Part shown: one piece after another, positions 45,267 through 57,400 of the stretch
Layout of the letters: every line of letters starts with the position of its first letter
Numbering within the stretch: position 1 is the stretch's first letter
NCBI GenBank assembly: GCA_034406715.1
Contig: CP137866.1
Location: 620,001 to 684,000 of the forward strand
Length of the DNA stretch: 64,000 nucleotides
Direction: 5' to 3'
DNA from: Rhodotorula mucilaginosa
Lineage: Eukaryota; Basidiomycota; Microbotryomycetes; Sporidiobolales; Sporidiobolaceae
Notes under the pieces: generated by a model
Told to the model about the DNA's origin: nothing
Databases searched by the model: none
What the model saw: the letters and a program-made list of their open reading frames with translations, nothing else
Translations under genes and position numbers: made by a program

Positions 45267-47106
45267 TCACGAAGGGCAGCAGCGGGAAGACTTGCCTCGT
45301 CCATCTAGTGGTTTCGGCCTCAAGCCGCAACACGTGCTATTCGCGAAGACGATTGGCCGGAATAGCGTTTCAGCCTCGGTAGAGTCCGTATGGAGGTGAA
45401 TCTGAGCGTCGAAAGTGTAAAGCAGGACTGCAACCAGCACTTTGAGCTCGGCGGTGGCGCTGCGGATCGATACGCGTCAGCAGAATTATGCGGGTTGACC
45501 GCCAGTGGCGCTGTTCACTCCGGAAGAAGAGCCCCTCACATGTACTGCCCTTCGCACTGCAAGTTTGGAAAGGAAGCCGGGATCAGTCCGCGATCGGGCG
45601 AGCGAAACAGCTACGAAAGAAAAGACTCACTCTCGAGATGCCGCCGCCAAAGCCGTAAACTTCTCTCGCCCGTTTCGACCGCCAATTCGGATCCTTGCTC
45701 CCCTCTTCGGGGTCCGTCTTGGCAGAGTCGCTGCCGTCAAAGAACCGCCGTCCGTCCCACTCGGCGGCATTCCCGTGCCATTCGGCATCGTTGAGGTGGT
45801 GCATCCGCGTGACGTTGACGAGGCGCGAGTTGGCGGGCACGATGACGGTAGACTGGGTCGGCGCGTCCTCGTCGCTGGTGAGGACGATGTCCTTTTCGAC
45901 GACGCGGATGCTCAGCGCCGAGGTTTCGAGACGCAAAGTCTCGGTGATGCACGAGCCGAGCAGCGACAACGATTGGGCGAGATAGGCAAAGCTCATCTCC
46001 GGGTTTTCACCTTGGCCGCCTTCGGAAAGAATAGGCGCCATGGCCGCGTCGATCTCGCGCTGCAGGTCGTCTCGGAGGTCTTGCGGCGCTTGAAGCAAGG
46101 TGACGAGCAAGCGCACGGCAATGAAAGGCGCGTTCGCCATCGAGGCCCAGAAATCGGCAACGAGCATCTTGCCCGCTTCATAGTCGCCGAGGTTGTTGTC
46201 GAGCGCGACCTGCGCCATGTCGCGCACGACGCCGTGTTCGAGGCCTTCGAACCCGCCGGCGATCCAGTCGGCAAACGTTGCAGCGAGGACGTGTTGCGCT
46301 GCTCGAGCCTTCTTGACGTCCGGGATCCGTTCGACGAAGATGGGCGGGATGAGACCGCTCGCGATGATGGGGAAAGCGCGGTCGTAGGTCTCGAGGGCTT
46401 GGTACAGTTCGGCTCGGGTTGTCCCGCGGGCGTCGAGGACGTTGGGGCCAAAGAAGCCTGCCAGCGTGCCGTCGTAGAATGTACCAAGAGTCCATGCGAC
46501 CAGATCAACGGTGACCTCGCCGTCCGGAGCGGATTCGAGACGCAGAGACAGCTCGTCGACTTTTTCGCGGACGGTCGCGACGAAGCGCGCGAGCGGTGCC
46601 GTCAGGTTGTTCTTCGACATGCCGCGAGCGTGCACGGGGAAGAATTGCCCGTCCATCAGGTTCCGGTCGTCCCAGTAGTCGCCGCTAAAGGCCGTCTTTT
46701 GCATTTCTCGACGGATCGGGAGCTGGGAGGGACGTGCCTGTCAGCCCAAATCCGGCCGGTACAGAGGGTAGCGACTACTCACAAAGCTCAACGTCTTTGC
46801 CGGGGCTTTGTACACTTGATCGATGGCCCGCGACCCGATGACAAAGGTTTGCTGCATTGGCCATGGGATCCAGACCGCGACGGGATAGTCGCGCCGCAGC
46901 TCATGCAGGAAGCCGTCCTCGTCCGCGCCGAGGCGGTAGAGCGCCAGTACCCCGCGTACGAAGGGCGGCAGGTATCGAGGGCCGTAGACTGGTACGGCTT
47001 GCTTGTCGGCCCCCGAGATGAAGACGAGGCGAGGTAGCGCGACGAGGACGAGAAGAGCGATCGCGAGCGAACCCAGGAGAGCCTTGTCGAGCAGGAGCTC
47101 TAGCAT
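45267..47106 (-). CDS. Cytochrome P450 with atypical I-helix
   Basis: Heme monooxygenase-fold protein anchored in the ER. Exons 47106-46783, 46722-45631, 45556-45540 (17 nt) and 45459-45267; 541 aa. The N-terminal anchor is LLGSLAIALLVLVALPRLVF. K-helix ExxR is ETLRLE; the heme loop is FGGGISRCEGQ. The cysteine ligand sits in the 17-nt exon. The following exon restores the normal L-helix end, ATAELKVLVAVLLYTFDA. The I-helix lacks the usual [AG]GxDT and reads FWASMANAPF, as in CYP7/CYP8-like enzymes. That suggests isomerase-like or unusual oxygen chemistry, but the substrate is unknown. The ATG at 47106 is chosen to put the anchor at the N-terminus; an in-frame ATG exists upstream at 47256. 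Confidence 0.9.
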
Positions 47107-47457
47107 CGTGACGTCTCGAGGACTCGGTCTCTGTCGCTTGGTGTCGAGTGGCAGAGGTTGTGCGAAAGAGGCTCCGGCTTTCATCACCGCACCCAGGCAA
47201 TCCGCATAGCGAGCCTTTGATTCCGGGTTCACACACTGGGGTAAAGCATAGGGCAAGTCGGGCTCGGGACTTGGCGCTTGAATCAGGGGTAGCGAGCGCC
47301 AGAGAGGTCTGCGCCGTGCAGGCGGAGAGACACGTGAAAAGAGAGGACGACTCTTTCGCCGACCTCGGGGGCGAGGAGGAATTGGTAAAGGGACCGACCA
47401 GCGGTGTTTCCCTTGTGTGTTCAGGACAGGCCTACGTGCGTACGGAGTGACGTCCGC

Positions 47458-49464
47458 TCAAACCGCCTCGGGCAACTCGCGCTCGACCAACCGGAGCCAC
47501 GTCTCCTCCTTCCACTCGAGTTCGTGCAACCGCGCAAAGACGCGCTCCTCGGTCGCGCCCATCTCGGTATAGACATCCTCGGTCTCGACCCTGATCCCTT
47601 CGTCCGTCTCTTCGCGCGAGCCGCCGTCGGCAGTCAAGAGTCCCTTTTCGCGACGGACGACGCCGACCGCGCCCTTGTCGGTCCCTTGAAACACGGCCGC
47701 GAGTTCGTCGAGGTTCGGGTTGAACAGCCTCGGTTCGAGGATCTGCAACAAGACGAGGGCGACTCGGAACGCGAACGAGTCGCCCTCGAGGAGGAAGACG
47801 TCAAAGATCCGAGTCGCGAGGTCGAGCGGGAGGAAGGCGATGTAGACGGTCGACAACCACGGCGCGAGGTACAGCGAGGGGCGGACGACCTGCGACGAAA
47901 AGTTGGCATAGACTTTCGGCATGTGGTCCGCGAGGAGGGTGTCAAACACGCGGTAGTACGCCTCGCGGTCTTGCGGATCCGGGCTGTAGAACGACCGCAG
48001 GACGGATTTGTGGATCAGGTTGACGAGCGAGACGAACGCGTCCGGTCGCGACATGTTGAGCAGGAGCAGGGCGGCGGGAAACGCGAGTCCTTCGGCGTAG
48101 CGAGGGGTCCGCTGCTCGTACACGCTCCATGCGAGCAGCAACTCCATCAGATCGTCGTGCATGACCCGGTCCTCCTGGAACAGTTTGAGGGCCGGCAACG
48201 TCCGCTTGACGTCCTCCTTCGCCGCCGCTTCGACCTCGACCAACTTGCCCTCGCGGCGGAGGTGCTGCGCGCGGTCGGTCGCGCGCGCAAACGCCGTCTT
48301 GGGCATCGCGAGTCCGTTCCCGATGCACATGGACCAGAGGCGGCCGCGCCACCGGACGGGCATGGTCCCGTTCCACCAGAGGCGGCGCAGGTACCGCCCT
48401 TGGGAATCGTCGTGGAAGACGACGCGCCAGTTGGGCAGGATGTGCTTCTCCCAGTCGGGGAAGGCGTTGGCGAGCGTCGCGTTCCGAGCTGCGGCCCGCG
48501 CTTCGGCCTCGGCGCGGTGTCTTCGATCTGCTCGCGGACATGCTCGTGAGTAGGAGATCCCGACTGAGGTGGTTTTTGCGGAGGGGGGCTGACCTGCTTC
48601 TCGACTGGCGGCATGCATCTCGGCGAGTTGTTGCAGGTGTTTCTCCTGCAGTTGTCGAAAAGGCCAGTTCGTCAGCGTCGCCCAGTAGACTCGTGAGTGC
48701 GATTCAGAACAGGCGTACCTCTTCTTCCCTGCTTTTCGGGGGCAAGTTGCGTTGACGCGTGAAAGACACGACTTGCTGCATGACCGTTCTCGTCTTTGAC
48801 GGCTTCTTTTGTGGTGTCGGCTGCGGAGTACAGCAAGCTGTCAGACACTCTTCGCGGGTGAGAAAGAACTCGGGGTCGCACGCACCTTGGGTTGCGCTGC
48901 CGCCGCCGTTGCTGAAGGAGGAGCGGGCTTGGTTTCGGGAGGGGTGCTCGGTCCGGGCACGGGTTCTCCAGCCGGAGCAGTCGGGGGTAAGGGTCCGTCG
49001 TTGGAAGAGGATGCGATTGTGGTCGGAGCTGTCGAGTCGAGACTCGGACTGTGCGGCGGCGTGGTGGTCGTCGCGTCGTCTGCGGTCCGTGAACTGGACC
49101 GCGAGTGCTCGTCGCTGGCTGGTCGCCTCGAGTGGACATTCTGTATTGATCTGTCTCCTCCCAGCTCGACCGCTTCGAACGTGTCCTCGGCTGTGTGGGT
49201 GTCCTGCCAGGATGATTGTTCGGCGTTGGCCGAGTTCAGGCCTCGGTTGTCAACGACGTTCGGATCCGAGTGCCTGCGTTCGTTCCAGCCGCCTCTGTCG
49301 CCGTAGTAGGACGTGTCCTGCTGGTGCCCGTACGGCTGCAGCTCGCGGGTGTGAGCGCCGAGTGATGAGACGGCGGCGGGAGCGAGCGCGACGTCGGACA
49401 AGGCAACGTCGTGCATCCCTTGTTGGACCGAGTCGACTGCCTCATCGGGCATGCTGCTGTCCAT
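47458..49464 (-). CDS. TBC-domain RabGAP (TBC1D12/14-like)
   Basis: Predicted regulator of Rab GTPases. Exons 49464-48886, 48820-48719, 48645-48594 and 48527-47458; 600 aa. The N-terminal 190 residues are disordered. A short helix (EEEEKHLQQLAEMHAA) precedes the TBC domain, which starts WWNGTMPVRWRGRLWSMCIG. The Arg-finger motif is present as KEDVKRTLPALKLF. The glutamine-finger motif, YxQGM in most TBC proteins, reads RYAEGLAFPAALLL here: Glu replaces Gln. Later helices (NLIHKSVLRSFYS, VVRPSLYLAPWLSTVYIAFL, FDVFLLEGDSFAFRVALVLL) fit TBC1D12/14. Whether it is an active GAP is open. Confidence 0.92.
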
Positions 49465-49590
49465 GTACTCGGCTCCCTTCTGCTCTGCTCCGGGTGGTGG
49501 AGAGGCTGAGCTGCCGAGGAGGGATGAGGTCGGACTCAAGTGGGGCCGCGCTCTGTTGTTCTCTATTGCGACTCTAGACGCGGGTAGACG
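49465..49590. promoter_or_regulatory. Divergent promoter TBC / Isc1
   Basis: 126 bp between the two predicted start codons. No defined element found. Confidence 0.5.
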
Positions 49591-51147
49591 ATGGCAGACA
49601 CCGAGGGGACTCGACTGCGAGTGCTCACTCTCAACTGCTGGTACGTCGTTCCTCCCCACTGTCGTCCTCCCTCCGCCACTGACCTCCTCCTCCTCCTCCT
49701 TTAGGGGACTGTGGCTCCTCGCCGACAAGCGCCGACAACGCATCGCAGCCATCGCAGACTGGATCGCAAACTCGCACGGCGCACAGTTCGATGTCATCGC
49801 TCTGCAGGAAGTCTGGGTCAGGGCAGACTTTGACCTCATCGCAGACAGGGCAAAGGACGCAGGCATGACCCACAGCAGGTTCTTCTACAGGTCCGTACGC
49901 AGTCCCTTCCGATTCCCCTTCCTCCCCGCTGACCTTTGCGTGGCCATCCGCACCAGCGGCGCGATCGGGTCCGGACTCGGCCTCATCTCGAGGCACCCCA
50001 TCGTCTCGGCTTTCGTCTCCCCCTATCTCTTGAACGGCTCCCCGATCCCATTCGTCGACGACTGGTTCGCAGGCAAAGCCGTCTGCGGCATCACGGTCCA
50101 AGTCCCCGCCGTCGGCAAAGTCGACGTCCTCAATACGCACATGTTTGCCCCCGGAGGCGAAGCCGACAATGTAAAAGGGGCGCATCGGATCGCCCAGGCC
50201 TGGGATCTGGCGAGGATGGCCGTCGAAAAGGCAGAGCGCGGCAGGCATGTCATTGTCGTGAGTTTTGTCCAGAGAGCGAGCTTGCATTCTCCCGATTTGC
50301 TCTTCCCCCGGACCCCTGGACGAAGCTCACACATGCGCGAGTTTTCCGACAGATGGGAGACTTTAACTCGCAACCGCACAGCATCATCATGGACATCATC
50401 CACACGCACGGCCGCCTCCTCGACGCGTTCGCCGAAACTCATCCCGAACCCCCTTCCATCACCTCGGCCGCCCACCGCTCCTTCACCCCGCTCGAAGCCA
50501 TGCACGCCCACGGCATCACGTGCGATTCCCCCTTGAACACATACTCGGCTCCGAAGTTGCGGAAACGGAGTAAAGGCGACGAGGTCATCATCCGCGGCGG
50601 GAAACGGCTCGACTATGTCTTGTACCGCTCCCCGGCCGAGTCGGACTGGCAACTCGAACCCGAATCGACCTCGCTCGAGTTGACCGAACCGGTCCCGCAC
50701 TTGGGAGTCAGCTACTCGGACCACTTTGGCCTCTCGGCAACGTTTACGTTCTCGAAAACGCAACAACGGTTACCGTACTCGCTCCGGCCCGACCTCCTCT
50801 CTCCCGCACTGAGCACCCTCCAAGCCGCCCAACGCGCCTCGATGCGGTCGTCGAAACTCCAACTCCAACTCTTTGCCGCCTGCGTCCTCGCCGCCTTGGG
50901 GCTCACCGTCTCGTCGTCGTTTGAACCCCTCCGAGCCCTCAACTGGCTCTTTACCCTCCTCGGCGTCGTGACGGGCGCGGCGGGCGCCACTTTCCTCTAT
51001 ACGGGCTTCATCGGCGGGCGTTGGGTCGCCGGACAGCTGAAGAACGTCATTGCCGAGATGGAGGCCGAACTGGAACGGATCCGGATTGCACGGAGACCAG
51101 AACGGCGGAGCGTCGACCTCGTAGATCACAGCGGGTGGACTCAATAG
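49591..51147 (+). CDS. ISC1: Inositol phosphosphingolipid phospholipase C (neutral sphingomyelinase family)
   Basis: Hydrolyses inositol phosphosphingolipids to ceramides. Exons 49591-49640, 49705-49890, 49957-50257 and 50353-51147; 443 aa. Catalytic signatures of the DNase-I-like fold are in order: LTLNCWGLWLL, ALQEVW (metal-binding Glu), DVLNTHMFAP, MGDFNSQP and YSDHFGLSATF (Asp-His). GLISRHPIV matches the family. Two C-terminal membrane helices, LFAACVLAALGLTV and WLFTLLGVVTGAAGATFLYT, are the Isc1/nSMase2-like anchor. The tail ends in a charged segment. Start chosen because MADTEGTRLRVLTLNCW gives the usual short N-terminus. Confidence 0.96.
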
Positions 51148-51416
51148 AATGAAATAGCCTCTTTCAAAGCACATCGTGGGCGACGAGCGAGACGTGATCC
51201 GAATTGAAGGGAAACAAGCGCACTAACCCAAGAATATGGCCATGCATAAGGTAAAGGAAGCCTCGGCTACTAGAACAACAACGGAGGTTTGTGAGGATAA
51301 GATAGGCAAGCTGTGAGGATAGGATAGGCGATAGGGAATGAGTGGTCAAGCGTCAAAGGAGATCGCTCCGTTTCTCCCTCCGTTCGTTCGTCCGTTCGTT
51401 CGTACAAGCGAGTCCG

Positions 51417-54400
51417 TCAATCCGAGTCCGAAGAAAGTTCCAAGACTCCGTAGCGGGTCGGAGGAGCGCGAGCGCGGCGGTTTTGCGCGTCGGGCGTCGA
51501 GCGTGCGACCCCGGGACCGGAGACGATTTCGATATCCGAATCGGAAGACTCGGCGCCGCCTTGATCTTCCTCTTCCTCGGCCTTGACCTGCGCGCCGTTC
51601 TCGTTCGTAGGTCCCGAAGACGTCAAGAGCGGGGTAGTCACCGTCGTGAGCACGGACGAGTGTCCAGACGACGAACTCGACGACGACGACGACGACGTGG
51701 TTGTCCGCGCCGCATGCCGCCGCTGCAACGACAACGAGGCTGCTGCGGCTTCTCGCGATTCGCGCGCGGGCGATCCGTCCTCGTCGGGTGCCTTCTGAGC
51801 GCGGAGAGCGTTCCCTCCTGTCTCCTCCCAGAGCTCGGCCCAGACGTCGTTGCGGGGTTTCTCCTTGACGAGAGGCAAGAGGGACTCGAACAGCGCGTCG
51901 CCGTATGCAGCGGCGAGCGGGACCGGGACTCCGTTACCGATGACGCGGAGCCACTCGTCGCTGATCAAGTTGCCAGAGAGTCAGCACGAGAGCGACTGGG
52001 CGCGAGACGCAAACTTTTTTGAAACCGGCTCACAAAGCTTCTTCGCCAACCTCACCCGAGAACAGGAGCTCGTAAAAGTCCGGCGCGCCTAGAGAGTCAT
52101 GAAATCTGTCAGATACGCACGCACACAGAAGCGAAGAATCATAAAAACCCTGACTGACCTTGCGCGCGCAGGAGCTCCCGACAGGAGAGAGGCCGGTTTT
52201 GCGAGCTGTCGAGTCCGAATCGAGGTCAGAACAGAGCGTCGATCGCAAATGAGTGAGGAAGACGTACTAGTGGATGCGTTCGCCGTGCGAGGCTCCGTCG
52301 ATGTTGAGTTTCGTGCGCAGAGGCGCGAGGACGCTCGACGGCAGCAACCTTCGCCACCACGACAGGAGCTTTGCCGGTTTCCTCGCCACCCACGGCGGAG
52401 GCACAGGGTAGCAGGCGTAGCCGCGCAAGTCTGCGCACGAAGCTCGTCAGCAGAGCGCTTGCGCCGATCACTTCTGGAGAAAGACTGACCGTTGTGGCAG
52501 CCGGTCCCCTTCGCGTCGTCGCGGAGCTGCAGTTTCTTGAGTCGAGTCCGGACCACCTCGCTCGTGGGCCGGCATACATGCAACATGACGCCGCCGCTGT
52601 GGCAGACCTTGGCGTTCGGATTCGTAGGGAAGAAGCTCCGGATCTGCCGCTGAAAGGTCGATCGGGGATCCCCCGGATACTTCGGAGGTGCGGCGGAGTT
52701 CGAGGAGATACCGTACTGCGCTCATGTAGTCACGTCAGTATACGCCGATCAGAAGATGGGAGGAGTCACGTCGCGTACCATGCCTTCATCCCGGTCCTGC
52801 TCTACTGTGAAGGCCGGCAGGTCGGAGAAGGCGTCTTTGACGGTGACGGCCGAGTGAGGCGCCCAGCGTTCGATCTCCTTGTCGAGAGGTCCCTGAGCTT
52901 GACCTTCCGTCGTGCGGTGGTCGAACGGCTGGACGGATCGCAGGAGCGAATGCGTCGGTTTCGGCGCTTTCGGTAGAGGAACCCCGCGGGCCGCAGCTTG
53001 AACGATGACCCGTCGTCGAGACTGCGGAACACCAAAACTACGCACAAACACGTCAGCGTGACTCTTGTAGTGGGGACCAGGTCAGAACCGGGAGGTGCTC
53101 TCACCCGGCAGCGTCGAAGATCTGCCAACGAACTTGGTAGCCCAAGCTGAGCAGGACCGACACGAAGAGCTTGAAGAAGCTGCCGCGCTCGCTCCCCGGC
53201 TGTGGCAGTGCATGGCGCGTGAAGGCGGCCACATTCTCGAAGACGACGTGGAGGGGCCGGTAAAGAGCGACGAAGTTCAGGAAAACGAACGGCTCGAAAG
53301 TGCGCGTGTCGTCCGTCTGATCCCACGGAAGCATGAACATGAGTTGCGGTCACATCAGTCGAAGCCTCGAACAAGGAAACGTTTCGCACCTTCTTGTACC
53401 GATTCGCATGCGAGAAGCCCTGACAGGGCGACCCGCCGGCGAGCGAGAACAGCGAGCCCGGCTGCGGCAAGTCCGTTTCCTCGCCGAAGTAGACCGCCTC
53501 CGCAACATTCGAGACACTGTTCACGATGGTGGAGAACGACTCGAGGATGTTGGCGCTGTGGCACTGCGCGGCCGGCGCGTGTTGCTCGACTGCGTAGTTA
53601 ATCCGCAGGAGGGGGCAGCCGCGCTCGAGGCCGATATCAAGCAATCCGCCTCCGCTGTAGAGCGCAAGATGGTGCATTTCGACGGTTGACGCCAGCGCGG
53701 CGGCTTGCGCTCGGGCTCCTTGCTGAGCATCGAAGTCGGACAGGCACTTGCGGCACAACGGAACGTCGCGGCCGAGAGTCCAGAACGCGTGCGGCGAGGA
53801 CGCCTCGAGCCGGCCGACCTGCTCCTGCGAGGGTTTCGCAGGGTACACCAAGAGCGAGAACTTGTCGGCGATGTCGACGGCAGGAACCGAGATCTCGTCG
53901 GCGGTGAGCTTGACCTCCCGCTCCGAGCCGAGTGACGAAGACTGAACTCGGAAAATGCGACGAACTCGGACGTATAGTTCGTCCTTTTCGTCTGAGAGGT
54001 TGCCGTCCCGAGCGATGAGCTGCGCAAGCTCGTATGGGGGGAGCGCGGGCGGGGTGATGTTGGCCAGATCTCGCGGCAACAGATAGACGGTGTCGAGCTC
54101 GTGGTAATCGACGCCTGCATCAATTGGCGGCGAGACTAAGCCTTTGAGCTTGTGGAGGCGAGGAGGGGGGCTTGACTCACCATGGAGAGAGAACATCGGT
54201 CCTTTGGTATCTTCCGCATCGTACACTGCCTTGGCCGGGCGGGGTTCCTTGCCGGAGTCGTCGGGCGTCGTCGTCTCGTAGTACCTGATCGAGTTTTCGC
54301 ACGCACTACACGGGACCACATCTAGCTTCTTGCAGCGCGGAGCGGGCGAGGCGGCGACCGGCAAGGTGGCGAAGGAGCCGTCCATCTCGTTGTATGCGAA

Positions 54401-57400
54401 CCTGAACCGCAACGGGTCAGTGAAGCTCAATGCGGCCGAGCTAAGGCTGGGGGAAGACGTACATGCAGTACATCCCGCGAGACGGCGGGGCTTGTCCGAC
54501 TGCCGGAAAAGTGACTTGCACCTTGCTGAGGATCGAAGAGGCGGTGAAGCTGTCGCACCAGTCAAGAAGGAGGAGTTGCCGAGGTGACGAGTATCGACCC
54601 GTCGATGGAATCGTTTCCGGACGAGCGAACCTGTGGCGGCGGCCACAATCAGTGCCAGCTTACTTGCGAAGGGTTACCACGTCGCACTCACCATACAACG
54701 TGCACCTGGAGGTCTGCGTCCTCGTCGTCTTGCTCGTAGAAGTACTTGACGAGTCCGTACCAAAGGTCGGTCTCGGAGGTCTCGCTCCCGCTGCTAGGGT
54801 CCTCGTCGGCTCCGCGTGCCGCTCGTCGTCTGCCGTTTGCTCCAGGCGGGTCGATGCGTGCATTCCCCTTGGTGGGAGAAGGAGCCGAGCGGAGGAGGAC
54901 GACATCGCCCGGGCTAGAAGGAAAGGTTCGATGTTTCAGCGCAAGCTCTGATGACTAAGGATGGGCTAAACACGCACCCGTATCGGACTCCGTTGATCTT
55001 GGCAGACTTGTAGACCTTGACGCGCTGCTGATACGTCTTGTCGTCCTGATCGGCGACGGGGATCCGCTTCGGAACGCCGACTCCCCAGGGGACGACGTGG
55101 CCGAGATCGTCCGTCGCTTCGTCTTCTTTGACGATGCGCCGGTGACCGTCAAGCAGCACGTTTTCCGCTCGTAGACAGTCGCGCGCTTGGGCCTGCTGGC
55201 GTTCTGGCTCGTCGGTCCTAAATGAGTTCGCGGGGAAGAAGGGCTCGATGTGGCGATAGAGGGCGGGAACAACACTGTAGTTTGTAGATTAGTAGGGGAT
55301 CATGCAACCATTTGAAGGGGAAGGGCCGGCGGGACTCGCAAAGGAATGTTTGGCAGCAGTCGGAAAAGCGCGAGCTTGTCTCTACCGTCTTCAAATCGGA
55401 TCGCTGGCCGGTCGAGTCGCCAGGAGAAGGGAAGCGTCGACTGCCATGCATCATCGTCCTCGACCACATTCAGCGTGTTGATCACCACGGTCGCAACGTC
55501 CTCTACCGCTTCCGCTCGCTCGGCCTCCTCGGCGGAAGGCTGCAAGTAGTCGCCCCGGATCGCATGCGCGCGCGCGAACGCGTAAAGGTTGAGGAGGCGA
55601 CGGGCTCGAACGACGTGCGGCTCGTAAGGGATACCGGCGCCGAGGGAGGATTCGAAGACGTGGCAGGCGGGGGTGGTGAAGTGGAACCGACGGGAGGCCG
55701 TCTCGAGAACGATCCCGAACAAGGTCAACCTGGTCGACCTGACCTCGTGACCGTAAAGATAGACTTCCAAGTCGGTCGTGTCGGTAGGGTCTTTGCGGTG
55801 ATTGATCGCGGAGGCCGATGGTTCTCGAAGCATGCTCTCCTCGCCGACTGGATCCTGGTCGTCGGCGTCGTCGGCGAGTGGCGAGGCCAAACCAATAACG
55901 ACGAAGTCGGTGTGGTCGCGGAGGACGACTTCGAGCAGGTCGATGGGCGTGGCCGAGATCTTCGTGTTGATCGTGTTTCCAACCGTCTCCCGCTTCGTCC
56001 GCAAGGCGCGGAATGATCCCAGCGTGTAGTCTCGGAACGCGCCGTTCTTGGCGGCACCCGCAGCGACTTCCGCGTCCTCCTCGCTCTCGTCTGCCGAGTT
56101 GTCGTCATCTTGCTTCGGCCGTCGTCGACGAGCTTTTTGGGCAGAGACCGAGTTCGAGACGTCGAGTGGGAACCGCTCGTCGAGGCGATCTTCGGAAAAG
56201 CGGTTCGGCGCTGAAGGAAGGAGCATGCGGCCGTCAGCTTCCGAAAAAGTACTTTGCGCTCGAAGAAAATGCCATACCTCTGACTTTGCGGATCGCGTTT
56301 GTGAAGTTCGTGCGCGGCTTGTAGACTGTGCGCTTCTTGCGCTTCGTCTTGCGAGATCCCGTTCCGGGCGCGGTCTCTTCATCATCCGTCACGAGTGCGA
56401 GTTTCTCGAGCGTCGGAAGCGGCTGCTGCTGCATGGGGAGCCGGTCGTCAGATAGACTGATTAAGGTGCGGCAGGGGTCGTCTTCACGCGCCTGCTCTTC
56501 GCTTGCCGTCTCCGCTTGGGCTGGCGACTGAACGTGACGATTCTGCGGCCGGGCGAGTTTCTGCGGACTCGGCGTCGTCAGAGAAAGAAGGACGTTTCGT
56601 CGATCGCGAGCTCAGAGTACTGACGGTCCTCTTCGCGGGACGCTCCACCGGCGGTGGCGGCGTTGGGGTTGGCGGCGTCGGCGGCAGTGGCGGCGGTGGG
56701 GGCGGATTTTTGGACGTGCCGATGCCGAGATCGCGCACGTCCTCGGAGAATTGGTTCCAGTCGTGCTCGTATCCTCCTCCATAGCTTGCAGCTCGCCGAA
56801 ATGAGGGAGACTGTTCATCGCCGGCCGCGAAGTACTCGTCGAAGATTTCCTAGCAGCGAGACGAGCGTCAGCGGACTCGGGTGGACAATGATTCTGATGA
56901 GGGCGTAATCAGGTACTCACTGCTCTCGGAGACTCGAGCTCAGCGGGCTTTTCGGGCTGCTTGCCGTTGCGATCGTGGGTTTCGTTGAAGATCTCGGCGC
57001 GAGTGCACTAGCGATAGCGACGAGTGTCAGCTGAACTCTGCCCAATCTTTCGCGCGCAGGGAGATACGTACTGGCATCGGAAGGTCGTCCTTCAGGCACC
57101 GGCAGGGTCAGTGAATAAGTCTGAAAGCCTTCGATCGGAACGTGACGAAACGCACCTCGTCGTCCGTGTCCTCAGCATCTGGGATCTCGTCGAGGTCTTC
57201 GTAGATCCCCTGCTTCAGCTGCTGCAGACCCAACGGTGACAGCCTCGCGTGGAAGAGGTCGAGATAAAAGCGCCGGTCATGCAGCTCGTTGTGGTCGTCT
57301 TCGTCGTCGCTGTTTGAGTCGCACAGGTCGAGCACGTCCTGTCGACCAGAACCCGGAGTCAGCCGACCGCACGCTCGTGATGAAGAAAAATCTACTTGTT

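Noticed and set aside
45540-45640. P450 taken as a truncated pseudogene
   Set aside because: Two further in-phase exons restore the heme loop and L-helix to the normal C-terminus.
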